A stretch of 64,000 bases of DNA from Methylotenera_A aquatica (lineage in GTDB: Bacteria; Pseudomonadota; Gammaproteobacteria; Burkholderiales; Methylophilaceae). The translations under genes and the position numbers were made by a program. The notes beneath the pieces are model-generated. The model saw only the letters and a list, made by a program, of their open reading frames with translations, ran no database searches and was not told the DNA's origin. The stretch covers positions 1,054,001-1,118,000 of the forward strand of contig OZ271846.1 of assembly GCA_965601485.1 (NCBI GenBank), read 5' to 3'. Each line of letters begins with the position of its first letter. Position 1 is the stretch's first letter. Below are positions 34,673 to 43,751 of the stretch, piece by piece.

Positions 34673-35742
34673 GCGCCAATGCCTTCTTCTGCCAAATTAT
34701 CGGCATCAAATGCGTTATTTTGTTGCTGCAAATGTTCAATTTCTAATTGTTCGGTAATACGGCGCAAAACACCACTTCGCGCTTCTTCAATGGCGACATG
34801 CAAGGCGTAATAAAACGCTAATTCATCGGCACCGCCATGACTTTTAACCACAATGCCGCGCAGGCCTAAAAAGCTAGCACCATTGTAACGGCGAGGGTCT
34901 AAGCGTTTTTTAAAGGCTTTCAGCACTGGCATCGCTCCTAAGGCCATTAATTTTGTGAGCCAGTTCCGTTTAAATTCCATGGTTAAAAACTTGCCCATCA
35001 TGTGCGCCAAACCTTCGGTGGTTTTAAGCGAGACATTACCCACAAAACCATCGCACACCACTAAATCAGTGGTGCCTTTAAAAATATCGTCGCCTTCAAT
35101 ATTGCCATAAAAATTAAGATGACTGGCGCGCAATAATTCAGCCGCTTGCTTAACGACTTCATTACCCTTAATATCCTCAGAGCCAATATTTAATAAGCCT
35201 ACGGTAGGATTATCCTTATGTTCTACACAGCTAACTAGCATAGCACCCATTACGGCAAACTGCAGCAAATGCTGTGGGGTACAATCTGCGTTTGCACCTA
35301 AATCCAGCATATAGGTCCTGCCTTTTTCGGAAGGTAGAGACGAAGCAATCGCCGGCCTATCGATGCCTGGTAAGGTTTTTAGCACAAAGCGTGCTGTCGC
35401 CATCAAGGCGCCTGTATTACCAGCGCTGACGCAAGCATTAGCCTCACCCGACTTAACCAAATTAATGGCTACGCGCATAGAAGAGTCTTTTTTGTTTTTT
35501 AAGGCGCTTTGGGGTGATTCATCCATTAATACTACTTGCGTAGTTGGATGTATTCGTAAACGCGGACTGACCGCCGATTTATATGCTTTTAGTGAAGCTT
35601 GTATAGCATCTTCAAAGCCGACCAACACAATATTAAGCTGATCATCTTCCTTAATCGCTTTTAGAGCGGCGGGAACGATAACGTGAGGGCCATGATCGCC
35701 ACCCATCGCATCAATTGCAATTGTAATATCCATTAAAGCCAT
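34669..35742 (-). CDS. plsX: Phosphate acyltransferase PlsX
   Basis: A 357-residue enzyme that makes acyl-phosphate from acyl-ACP for phospholipid synthesis. It starts MALMDITIAIDAMGGDHGP; the Met at position 4 (35733) is an equally possible start. Further motifs are ASSLPSEKGRTYMLDLGAN, VGLLNIGSEDIKG and VVCDGFVGNVSLKTTEG. It links the fab operon to membrane lipid supply and follows rpmF and yceD, a conserved neighbourhood. Confidence 0.96.
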   Translation of the reverse strand: MALMDITIAIDAMGGDHGPHVIVPAALKAIKEDDQLNIVLVGFEDAIQASLKAYKSAVSPRLRIHPTTQVVLMDESPQSALKNKKDSSMRVAINLVKSGEANACVSAGNTGALMATARFVLKTLPGIDRPAIASSLPSEKGRTYMLDLGANADCTPQHLLQFAVMGAMLVSCVEHKDNPTVGLLNIGSEDIKGNEVVKQAAELLRASHLNFYGNIEGDDIFKGTTDLVVCDGFVGNVSLKTTEGLAHMMGKFLTMEFKRNWLTKLMALGAMPVLKAFKKRLDPRRYNGASFLGLRGIVVKSHGGADELAFYYALHVAIEEARSGVLRRITEQLEIEHLQQQNNAFDADNLAEEGIGA

Positions 35743-35949
35743 TAGATGTTAAGGATGAAATGTTTGTCAATAAATTTAGGCAATCAATCATCCGTTGGTG
35801 GGTTTTGTATATTAGTTATCTGCATAAACACTAAATATGCAAACGCGCTTAATGTGCAAACGCCGCACTTTTCAAAGTACGGCGCGCTAGATAAAACTTT
35901 TAAAGTCAGCTTATTTGTCAATAAAATTAGCCAAAAGACTAATTAAATC

Positions 35950-36129
35950 TTATTCACCCTTAGTAGACAACACTTTACGACCACGATAGTAGCCAGATGG
36001 GCTTACATGGTGACGCAAATGCGTTTCGCCAGTTGTAGGCTCTAAAGCTAAAGGTGGGTTAACTAAGAAGTCATGTGATCGGTGCATACCACGTTTAGAA
36101 GGTGACTTTTTGTTTTGCTGAACTGCCAT
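35950..36129 (-). CDS. rpmF: Ribosomal protein L32
   Basis: A 59-residue basic protein starting MAVQQNKKSPSKRGMHRSHD and ending RGRKVLSTKGE, the full bL32 sequence pattern. It is the Cys-less form, without the zinc ribbon, so it is zinc-independent. GGAG lies 9 bases before the ATG at 36129. It lies between yceD and plsX as in most proteobacteria. Confidence 0.95.
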   Translation of the reverse strand: MAVQQNKKSPSKRGMHRSHDFLVNPPLALEPTTGETHLRHHVSPSGYYRGRKVLSTKGE

Positions 36130-36276
36130 TAGAAAACTCCAAAAAAATTCTTATGCAAATGCTGTAAATAGTTAATTTCTAATTGTAATTGAATTTGCTG
36201 TAAATTGCAAACATAACCAAAATAAATAGCGTTAAATCAGCCAATTCGGCTCTTTAAAATGATTAATCGCCCTAAA

Positions 36277-36789
36277 TTAGGACGATTTTTTTATCAAATC
36301 TTTAAGTACTGCAAATGGATTAGGCTTTTTGTCACTTTGCACTAAATGCTGCTTGCATTCTCCTTGCTGCTCAGATGAATGTGTAGGTGCGATTGGAAAC
36401 GCAATTAATAGCTCATCTTCCACCAATGCTGGCACTGACATGACAGGTGAAATTTCCAGCCAATCTAAATCATCGTTTTCATCAAGCTCTGTAAGCTCAC
36501 TGTCGGTGATTAAATAATCATATTCTAATTTTAATCGAACAGACATGGGATTTAAACAGCGCTGGCAGGTGGTTGGAAAATGGGCATCCAAACTTAAATG
36601 CAGGCTAGGCGAGCTGTATTTTTTATTATGCCCAGTTAGAGTGAATTTAATATTATGCTCATCTGTAACTATTTGCGGCATCAGCAAAACATCAGTCAGC
36701 CTTTCCATCTCTAAAATAGCTAATGTACCAGCCATGGATTGTTCTGATAGTGCAAATTCAAGGTTATTAATTGACAGTATTTTCATCAT
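36277..36789 (-). CDS. yceD: YceD (DUF177) ribosome-associated protein
   Basis: A 170-residue DUF177 protein needed for normal 23S rRNA accumulation in the cases studied. It shows the two-Cys TCQRCLNPM, the acidic LDENDDLDWLEI, then LVEDELLIAFPIAPTH and the Pro-containing C-terminus NPFAVLKDL. It lies upstream of rpmF, its conserved partner. Two adjacent ATGs exist at the start. Confidence 0.9.
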   Translation of the reverse strand: MMKILSINNLEFALSEQSMAGTLAILEMERLTDVLLMPQIVTDEHNIKFTLTGHNKKYSSPSLHLSLDAHFPTTCQRCLNPMSVRLKLEYDYLITDSELTELDENDDLDWLEISPVMSVPALVEDELLIAFPIAPTHSSEQQGECKQHLVQSDKKPNPFAVLKDLIKKSS

Positions 36790-36920
36790 ATGTTTTAAAA
36801 TAGTTTAAATATAACAATAAGATATATTTTTAAGAACGAGCTTATTTTGCGTACACCTTCAGCATGTTATAATCTCAAAGTTTAAATACTAAAGTTGTTG
36901 TAAACTCTATAAGGGTCCAA

Positions 36921-38339
36921 GTGTTCAAAAAAATTCTTGTTGCTAATCGCGGTGAAATTGCAGTTCGTATTGTACGCGCTTGCTCCGAAATGGGTATCAA
37001 ATCTGTTGCCATCTATGCAGAGGCAGATCGCCACGCATTGCATGTAAAAAAAGCGGATGAAGCATATAACATTGGTACTGACCCCGTCGCTGGCTATTTA
37101 AATGCACATAATATTGTCAACGTAGCAGTAGCAGCTGGATGCGATGCACTGCATCCAGGATATGGTTTTTTATCGGAAAATCCCGAATTAGCCGAAATTT
37201 GCGCGCGCCGTGGTATTAATTTTATTGGTCCAAATGCTTCAGTCATTCGTCAAATGGGTGACAAAATACAAGCACGTAACGCTATGACGGATGCCGGTAT
37301 TCCATGTACCCCAGGCAGTGATGGCAATCTTGAAAGCTTAGACGATGCGCTTAAATTAGCCAATAAAATTGGCTACCCAGTCATGCTGAAAGCCACCAAC
37401 GGCGGCGGAGGCCGCGGTATTCGCCGTTGCGATTCTGAAAAAGATTTGCTCATTAATTACGATCGTGTGATTTCAGAAGCCAGTAAAGCATTTGGTAAGC
37501 CTGAAGTATTCTTGGAAAAATGCGTGGTGCATCCACGTCATATTGAAGTGCAAGTATTGGCTGATAGCCAAGGCAACGTGATTCATTTATTTGAGCGTGA
37601 TTGCTCTATTCAGCGCCGCAATCAAAAATTGATTGAAATTGCCCCTTCACCTCAATTGAGTCAAGCGCAACGCGACTACATTGGCGGTTTAGCGGTTAAA
37701 GCAGCCAAAGCAGTGGGTTATGAAAATGCAGGCACGGTTGAGTTCTTGCTAGATTCTGACAATACGTTTTACTTTATGGAAATGAATACCCGTTTGCAAG
37801 TTGAGCATACTGTGACTGAAACCATTACGGGCGTAGATATCGTACAAGAGCAAATCCGCATTGCTTATGGTTTGCCACTGCAATACAAACAAAGTGAAAT
37901 TAGTTTCCGCGGCTTTGCGATGGAATATCGCATCAATGCAGAAGATCCTAAAAACGACTTTTTGCCTAGCTTTGGTAAAATTACTCGTTACTATTCACCA
38001 GGTGGCCCAGGTGTGCGCATGGATGCAGCAATTTATACAGGTTATGTGATTCCGCCCTATTACGATTCGATGTGTGCCAAGCTAACTGTGTGGGCATTAG
38101 ATTGGGAAAGCGTTGTAGAGCGCGGTCGCCGTGCGTTAGGTGACATGGTGGTATATGGCGTTAAAACGACTATTCCTTACTATCAAGAAATTATGAAGCA
38201 TCCTGATTTTAAGAATGCAGAATTTAATACTAGCTTTGTTGAAACGCACCCAGAGCTAACCAACTACGCAACCGAACTGCCGCCAGAACTGATTGCCGCT
38301 GCTATATCCGCTGCAATTGCTGCACACGAAGGCATTTAA
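36921..38339 (+). CDS. pycA: Pyruvate carboxylase, biotin carboxylase subunit A
   Basis: A 472-residue biotin carboxylase: FKKILVANRGEIAVRIVRA, ATP-grasp GGGGRGIRR, HIEVQVLADSQGN, FERDCSIQRRNQKLIE and EMNTRLQVEHTVTE with the catalytic Arg. The start is GTG at 36921 after AAGGG. The gene directly precedes the carboxyltransferase/biotin subunit and no accB is nearby, so I call it pyruvate carboxylase and not acetyl-CoA carboxylase. It would refill oxaloacetate for a methylotroph with an incomplete or biosynthetic TCA cycle. Divergent from yceD. Confidence 0.9.
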   Translation: MFKKILVANRGEIAVRIVRACSEMGIKSVAIYAEADRHALHVKKADEAYNIGTDPVAGYLNAHNIVNVAVAAGCDALHPGYGFLSENPELAEICARRGINFIGPNASVIRQMGDKIQARNAMTDAGIPCTPGSDGNLESLDDALKLANKIGYPVMLKATNGGGGRGIRRCDSEKDLLINYDRVISEASKAFGKPEVFLEKCVVHPRHIEVQVLADSQGNVIHLFERDCSIQRRNQKLIEIAPSPQLSQAQRDYIGGLAVKAAKAVGYENAGTVEFLLDSDNTFYFMEMNTRLQVEHTVTETITGVDIVQEQIRIAYGLPLQYKQSEISFRGFAMEYRINAEDPKNDFLPSFGKITRYYSPGGPGVRMDAAIYTGYVIPPYYDSMCAKLTVWALDWESVVERGRRALGDMVVYGVKTTIPYYQEIMKHPDFKNAEFNTSFVETHPELTNYATELPPELIAAAISAAIAAHEGI

Positions 38340-38368
38340 GAAAAAGTTTTTAATAGAAACGACTGATT

Positions 38369-40222
38369 ATGAGCAAAATACACCTTACCGAACTTGTTTT
38401 ACGCGATGGGCATCAATCGTTGATTGCTACGCGCTTGCGCACCGAAGATATGTTGCCTATTTGCAGCAAATTGGATGCAATTGGTTTTTGGTCATTAGAA
38501 GCTTGGGGCGGTGCCACATTTGATGCCTGCGTTCGCTATTTAAAAGAAGATCCATGGGAGCGTTTGGTTAAGTTGCGTAAAGCCCTGCCTAACAGCCAAA
38601 TTAATATGTTATTGCGCGGCCAAAACTTACTGGGTTATCGCCATTACTCAGATGATGTTGTACATGCCTTTGTACAAAAGTCTGCAGATAACGGTGTGGA
38701 TGTTTTCCGTATTTTTGATGCAATGAACGACACCCGCAATTTGCGTGAAGCGATTAATGCCGTTAAAAAAGTGAAGAAGCATGCAATTGGCACAATCTCT
38801 TACACGACTAGCCCTGTGCATGATGTTTCTTATTTTGTGAATATGGCTAAAGAGCTTGAAAGTATGGGTTCTGACAGTATCGGTATTAAGGATATGGCTG
38901 GATTATTGACGCCGCAAGTAGCTGCCGATTTAGTTAAAGCCCTCACTCAAACCGTCAGCTTGCCGATTCATGTTCATAGCCACTCTTCATCGGGCTTAGC
39001 GAGCATGGTGATGCTGAAAAGTGTTGAAAATGGCGCATCGATTATTGATACTTGCAACTCTTCTTTTGCTGAAGGTGCCAGCCACCCAAGCACTGAAAGT
39101 ATCGTTGCAGCGCTAAAAGGCACTGAATACGATACGGGATTGGATCTTGTAAGGTTGCAAGAAATTACCGCTTATTTCCGCGAAACGCGAAAAAAATATT
39201 GGCAATTTGAAAGTGATTTTACAGGTGTTGATACCCGCGTTTTAGCAAACCAAGTTCCAGGCGGCATGATTTCTAACCTATCGAATCAACTAAAAGAGCA
39301 AGGCGCGCTTGACCGCATGGATGAAGTGCTGGCCGAAATTCCACGTGTGCGTGAGGATTTAGGCTACCCTCCTTTAGTGACGCCGACATCGCAAATTGTT
39401 GGTACACAAGCCGTATTAAATGTAATGACTGGTTCACGCTATAAATCGGTAACCAATGAAGTTAAAAATTTTTTAATGGGCCAATATGGCCAATCACCAG
39501 CGATGGTAAATGCCAGCGTTAAACAACAAGCAGTTGGTGATGCCAAAGTGATTACATGCCGCCCCGCCGATTTAATTGAGCCAGAAATGGCTAAATTACA
39601 AGCTGAATCAGACCGTATTGCAAAATCTGAAGAAGATGTTTTAACCTATGCCATGTTTCCTGATATTGGGAAAACCTTTTTGCAAGAACGTAATGCAGGT
39701 ACGCTTAAAGCCGATCCATTATTAACTAAAGAAGCCGCTAATACTGGCGCGGCGCGTTATGCACCTAACGAATTTAAAGTTACGTTACATGGCGAAACTT
39801 TCCATATCAAATTAACTGGTAGCGGCCATGCTGGTGAAGAGCAACGACCTTTCTATGTGTCTGTAGATGGTATTGCTGAAGAAGTGATTGTAGAAACATT
39901 AAGCGAGATTGAGGTTTCTGGTAAAGGCAGTAGCACTGGCGGCAAGAGTGTAGGTAAAAAGAAATCAGGCGCAACCGCTAATGGCCGCCCTCGCCCACAT
40001 CATACAGGCTGTGTAACCACAGCCATGCCGGGCACTATTGTGGCGGTAAAAGTAAAAGTGGGTGATAAAGTGACCGCTGGCGATGGTGTTTTAGTGATAG
40101 AAGCCATGAAAATGGAAAACGAGATTCAAACTTCTAAAACAGGTACTGTTGTTGCTGTGCATGTAAGCAAAGGCGACACCGTAACGCCTGACGAATCTTT
40201 ATTAGAAATTCAACCAGAATAA
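38369..40222 (+). CDS. pycB: Pyruvate carboxylase subunit B (carboxyltransferase plus biotin carrier)
   Basis: 617 residues. The N-terminal TIM barrel carboxyltransferase (to about 300) has LVLRDGHQSL, the carbamylated-Lys region GIKDMAGLL and the metal His motif HVHSHSSSG. The PYC/OADA conserved domain runs to about 470. A Gly/Lys-rich linker leads to the C-terminal biotinyl domain with the biotin Lys in EAMKMENE. The same architecture occurs in Na-pumping oxaloacetate decarboxylase alpha, but no beta or gamma subunit is present and pycA is adjacent, so the two-subunit pyruvate carboxylase is preferred. A strong terminator follows. Confidence 0.9.
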   Translation: MSKIHLTELVLRDGHQSLIATRLRTEDMLPICSKLDAIGFWSLEAWGGATFDACVRYLKEDPWERLVKLRKALPNSQINMLLRGQNLLGYRHYSDDVVHAFVQKSADNGVDVFRIFDAMNDTRNLREAINAVKKVKKHAIGTISYTTSPVHDVSYFVNMAKELESMGSDSIGIKDMAGLLTPQVAADLVKALTQTVSLPIHVHSHSSSGLASMVMLKSVENGASIIDTCNSSFAEGASHPSTESIVAALKGTEYDTGLDLVRLQEITAYFRETRKKYWQFESDFTGVDTRVLANQVPGGMISNLSNQLKEQGALDRMDEVLAEIPRVREDLGYPPLVTPTSQIVGTQAVLNVMTGSRYKSVTNEVKNFLMGQYGQSPAMVNASVKQQAVGDAKVITCRPADLIEPEMAKLQAESDRIAKSEEDVLTYAMFPDIGKTFLQERNAGTLKADPLLTKEAANTGAARYAPNEFKVTLHGETFHIKLTGSGHAGEEQRPFYVSVDGIAEEVIVETLSEIEVSGKGSSTGGKSVGKKKSGATANGRPRPHHTGCVTTAMPGTIVAVKVKVGDKVTAGDGVLVIEAMKMENEIQTSKTGTVVAVHVSKGDTVTPDESLLEIQPE

Positions 40223-40238
40223 GTACTTAGCACTTTAT

Positions 40239-40275
40239 AAAAGCCGATAGCACCATCTATCGGCTTTTGTTTTTT
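40239..40275 (+). terminator. Terminator after pycB
   Basis: A 12-bp perfect stem (AAAAGCCGATAG / CTATCGGCTTTT), a 6-nt loop and then GTTTTTT. It closes the pycAB operon. Confidence 0.92.
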
Positions 40276-40312
40276 AATAGCCAATTAATTTTAGTTTTAT
40301 TAATAATAAATT

Positions 40313-40894
40313 ATGAAAAAAATCTTAATCCTAGCCTCATCCTCCACCTACAGGCGTGAGCTTTTAAAAAAGCTACAAATTCAGTTTAGTAGTGTTGCGC
40401 CGCATGTAGATGAAACCGCATTCGAAAACGAAAACCCCTGTGAAACCGCTTTGAGGCTTTCACAAGATAAAGCCAGAAAAGTAGGGATTGAATATCCGCA
40501 TGCCTTGATAATTGGCAGCGATCAAGTAGCCAGTCTGGATGGGCTGCAACTGGGCAAGCCACTCAATCATCAAAATGCCACTAAACAATTACAAATGATG
40601 CGTGGACGTGAAGTAACGTTTTATAGTGCCTTATGCTTGTTTAACGCCGCTACTGGCCATATGCAGTCTGAAGTTATGCCTTATTTGGTTCGCTTTAGGC
40701 AATTAACTGACTCTCAAATTGAAAACTATTTAAACAAAGAAAAACCCTACCAATGTGCGGGCAGTGCAAAATCGGAAGGATTAGGCATTGCGTTAATCGA
40801 ACGTATGCTGGGCGAAGACCCTAACGCATTGATTGGCTTACCTTTAATCAAGCTTATTACCATGCTGGAAAACGAAGGTGTCAGCGTAATCTAG
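40313..40894 (+). CDS. Maf-family nucleotide pyrophosphatase (YceF type)
   Basis: A 193-residue Maf/Ham1-fold protein: LASSSTYRRELL, VDETAFENE, IIGSDQVASLDG, LGKPLNHQNA and CAGSAKSEGLGIALIE. The G-S-D-Q-V motif and the lack of dTTPase-type residues fit the YceF subgroup, which hydrolyses 7-methyl-GTP. House-cleaning of modified nucleotides is the likely role. Confidence 0.9.
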   Translation: MKKILILASSSTYRRELLKKLQIQFSSVAPHVDETAFENENPCETALRLSQDKARKVGIEYPHALIIGSDQVASLDGLQLGKPLNHQNATKQLQMMRGREVTFYSALCLFNAATGHMQSEVMPYLVRFRQLTDSQIENYLNKEKPYQCAGSAKSEGLGIALIERMLGEDPNALIGLPLIKLITMLENEGVSVI

Positions 40895-40935
40895 TGAAAA
40901 TCGTTATGCTTTTATGACTAATTAGGAGAATCATT

Positions 40936-42387
40936 ATGTTTAAACGCCACATAATCACTTTAGCGATTACCAGCCTAATTTCGATGGGAGCATATTCTTT
41001 GGAAAATGCGACCAGTGAAACCACCAGCACTTTAAACGACCAACAAAGCGTTGCTGTAACCATTTATAACGACGATTTAGCCTTGGTAAAAGATACGCGC
41101 AAAATACAATTAAATGCTGGCATAAATGCACTTGCGTTGAGCAATGTAAGCGCCCAGATTCGCCCAGAAACCGCCTTATTGCGTAGCATTAATTCACCAG
41201 GAAGTCTAAATTTATTAGAACAAAATTTTGATTTTGATTTACTGACTCCTGCAAAATTATTAGAAAAATATGTGGGTAAAACGGTTGGTTTAATTAAAAC
41301 GAATCCAGCTTCAGGCCTTGAATCAACTGAACAAGCGACTGTTTTATCGGCCAACAATGGAGTGGTGTTAAAGATAGGCAATCGCATTGAAACCGGTATT
41401 AATGGTCGTATTGTATATGACAATGTACCCGCAAACTTACGCGATCGCCCTACTTTAGTGACTCTAATCAATAACAAAGGTGCTACAGATCAAACCATTG
41501 AGTTAAGCTATCTAACAGGTGGTTTAGGCTGGAAAGCGGATTATGTGGCGGAATTAAATAGTAAAGAAAATATGCTGGATTTATCTGGCTGGGTCACCTT
41601 AACCAACAGTAGTGGCGCGGCTTATAAAAATGCAAAATTGCAATTGGTAGCAGGTGATGTCAGTCGCGTGCAACAATCAACACGCGACATGGAATTGCAA
41701 ATGCGCAAAAACAAAGTGATGATGGCAGAAGCCATCGCTCCGATGGCAGAAGAGTCATTGCTAGAATATCACTTATATTCACTAGAGCGCCCTACCACTA
41801 TTGCCGAAAATCAAATTAAGCAAGTCGCCTTATTATCGGCCACCAGTGTGCCTGTGCGTAAAGAATTAGTGTTGCGTGGCGCTGATTACTATTATCAAGG
41901 CCAATATGGCGAAATTGGCAGTAAAATGAAAATTGGTGTTTTTATTGAATTTGACAACAAAGAAGCCGCAAAATTAGGCATGCCTTTACCAAAAGGGATA
42001 TTGCGCGTGTATAAAAATGATAGCCGAGGCAATTCTCAATTTGTGGGTGAAGACAAGATTGACCACACACCAAAAAATGAAACGGTGCGTTTAAAGCTGG
42101 GCGATGTCTTTGATGTAAACGCCGATAAAAAACAAACTGATTTCAAAGTACTGCCAAGCTCATCTAAAGGCAATAATTTATATGAAAGTGCTTTTGAATT
42201 AACCCTTAAAAATACTAAAAAAGAAAAAGTAACTGTTACTGTACAAGAGCCCATTAGCGGCGATTGGAAAATCATCAGTGAGAGCAAACCACATACCAAA
42301 GTAAATAGTCATTTGGCTGAATGGAAAATAGAAATTCCCGCTGAAGATAAAGTGACGCTAATTTACAGAGCACAAGTAAAGTACTAA
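40936..42387 (+). CDS. Exported DUF4139-domain protein
   Basis: 483 residues with a signal peptide (about 1-21, ITSLISMGAYS) and AGGAG before the ATG. DUF4139 features are VTIYNDDLALVKDTRKIQL, the central ELSYLTGGLGWKADYVAEL, LVAGDVSRVQQ, and the C-terminal strands KVTLIYRAQVKY. The family is secreted and beta-rich, sometimes called mucoidy-inhibitor-like, with no known enzyme activity. It lies 13 bp upstream of the methyltransferase gene. The function is unknown. Confidence 0.82.
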   Translation: MFKRHIITLAITSLISMGAYSLENATSETTSTLNDQQSVAVTIYNDDLALVKDTRKIQLNAGINALALSNVSAQIRPETALLRSINSPGSLNLLEQNFDFDLLTPAKLLEKYVGKTVGLIKTNPASGLESTEQATVLSANNGVVLKIGNRIETGINGRIVYDNVPANLRDRPTLVTLINNKGATDQTIELSYLTGGLGWKADYVAELNSKENMLDLSGWVTLTNSSGAAYKNAKLQLVAGDVSRVQQSTRDMELQMRKNKVMMAEAIAPMAEESLLEYHLYSLERPTTIAENQIKQVALLSATSVPVRKELVLRGADYYYQGQYGEIGSKMKIGVFIEFDNKEAAKLGMPLPKGILRVYKNDSRGNSQFVGEDKIDHTPKNETVRLKLGDVFDVNADKKQTDFKVLPSSSKGNNLYESAFELTLKNTKKEKVTVTVQEPISGDWKIISESKPHTKVNSHLAEWKIEIPAEDKVTLIYRAQVKY

Positions 42388-42400
42388 TCGGCAAGAAAAG

Positions 42401-43114
42401 ATGAGCACACTTGGTTCCATATATTTAATTCCTGTCACGCTTGGTGAAGACAATATCAATCAAGTTTTGCCGCCTGATGTGATTGCTTTTGCGCAGAAAC
42501 TGGATACTTTTGTGGTTGAAAGTGAAAAATCAGCACGCCACTTTTTAAGCACTATCAAAACCATTAAACCCGTGCGCGAGCTAACTTTAAATTTATTAAA
42601 TGAGCACACTGCCGATAAAGATGTTTCTGCACTATTAGCGCCATTATTAGCAGGCAAAAACATTGGCTTAATGTCTGACGCTGGCTGCCCTGGTGTGGCC
42701 GATCCGGGTGCAAAATTGGTTGAATTAGCACATCAAAAAGGCATAAATGTGGTGCCTTTTGTGGGGCCAAGTTCTATTTTGCTTAGCCTGATGGCTAGCG
42801 GGTTAAATGGGCAGCAGTTTTCATTTTTAGGCTACTTGCCTGTCGATAAATTAGCGCGCAACAATAAATTAAAAGAAATCGAAAAGCGTTCACTGTTACA
42901 CAAAGAAACGCAGTTATTTATAGAAACACCCTACCGTAATCAACATATGTTAGATGCGATTTTAAGCACTTGCCAACCCAATACAAGGCTATGTGTTGCA
43001 TGTGATATAAGTTTGGTTAGCGAATTGATTGTTACTAAATCAATTGCGAATTGGAAAAAGTCGCCTTTACCTGATTTACATAAAAGGCCGACTGTATTCT
43101 TGTTGCTAGCCTAA
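42401..43114 (+). CDS. SAM-dependent methyltransferase, RsmI/tetrapyrrole-methylase fold
   Basis: A 237-residue paralogue of RsmI: LGSIYLIPVTLGE, FVVESEKSARHFL, IGLMSDAGCPGVADPGAKLV, VPFVGPSSILLSLMASGLN and ETPYRNQHMLDAIL. RsmI 2'-O-methylates C1402 of 16S rRNA. This protein keeps the SAM pocket but differs in the opening motif and lacks the C-terminal part, so it is a distinct member of the family with an undetermined substrate. It is convergent with rnhB. Confidence 0.85.
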   Translation: MSTLGSIYLIPVTLGEDNINQVLPPDVIAFAQKLDTFVVESEKSARHFLSTIKTIKPVRELTLNLLNEHTADKDVSALLAPLLAGKNIGLMSDAGCPGVADPGAKLVELAHQKGINVVPFVGPSSILLSLMASGLNGQQFSFLGYLPVDKLARNNKLKEIEKRSLLHKETQLFIETPYRNQHMLDAILSTCQPNTRLCVACDISLVSELIVTKSIANWKKSPLPDLHKRPTVFLLLA

Positions 43115-43132
43115 TTTAACATTAAATTATTA

Positions 43133-43735
43133 CTATTTAATTAGCACCTTAACTGGCGCGTAAGTGAGTCGATGTACTGAAGTAACTCCGTAAATATTTA
43201 GCATTTTTATATGGTAGGCAGTAGGATAGCCTTTGTGCTTGGCAAAACCATATTTTGGATAGGTTTTATCCAATGCATACAATTCAGCATCGCGTGCTAC
43301 TTTTGCCAAAATTGAAGCCGCTGAAATAGCCTGCACTTTACTATCGCCCTTCACAATTGCCTCGCACGGCCAGCTTATTTTAGGGCATTTATTGCCATCT
43401 ACTTGCACTGATACTTGGCCTGATTTAGCCATTGCAATCAATTCAGGTGATAAAACAAGCGATTCAATAGCACGCTTCATGGCTAGTAAGCTTGCTTGCA
43501 GAATATTGATTTCGTCGATTTCTTGCGCGCTACAACTGGCGATTGCCCAAGCTAGGGACTTGGCTTTGATTTCTACGCTTAAAAAGTTACGCTTTTTTTC
43601 TGATAACTTTTTAGAGTCAGCTAAGCCAATAATCGGATTATTTGCATCTAAAATGACGGCAGCGGCATAAACACTGCCAGCCAAAGGGCCACGCCCCGCT
43701 TCATCTACACCACAAATAATTTGCTGGTTGTTCAA
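43133..43735 (-). CDS. rnhB: Ribonuclease HII
   Basis: A 200-residue enzyme that removes ribonucleotides from DNA. Acidic metal ligands lie in GVDEAGRGPLAGSVYAAAV (D-E) and further Asp residues in VQVDGNK and KVARDAEL. The C-terminal YGFAKHKGYPT is typical. It ends the rpsB-to-rnhB block, after lpxB. Confidence 0.95.
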   Translation of the reverse strand: MNNQQIICGVDEAGRGPLAGSVYAAAVILDANNPIIGLADSKKLSEKKRNFLSVEIKAKSLAWAIASCSAQEIDEINILQASLLAMKRAIESLVLSPELIAMAKSGQVSVQVDGNKCPKISWPCEAIVKGDSKVQAISAASILAKVARDAELYALDKTYPKYGFAKHKGYPTAYHIKMLNIYGVTSVHRLTYAPVKVLIK

Positions 43736-43751
43736 ACGTCTTTTAATTAAT

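Noticed and set aside
36921..38339. accC of acetyl-CoA carboxylase
   Set aside because: No accB is adjacent and the gene is paired with a carboxyltransferase/biotin-carrier fusion.
38369..40222. Sodium-pumping oxaloacetate decarboxylase alpha subunit
   Set aside because: No beta or gamma subunit follows, and a biotin carboxylase gene directly precedes it, which fits two-subunit pyruvate carboxylase.
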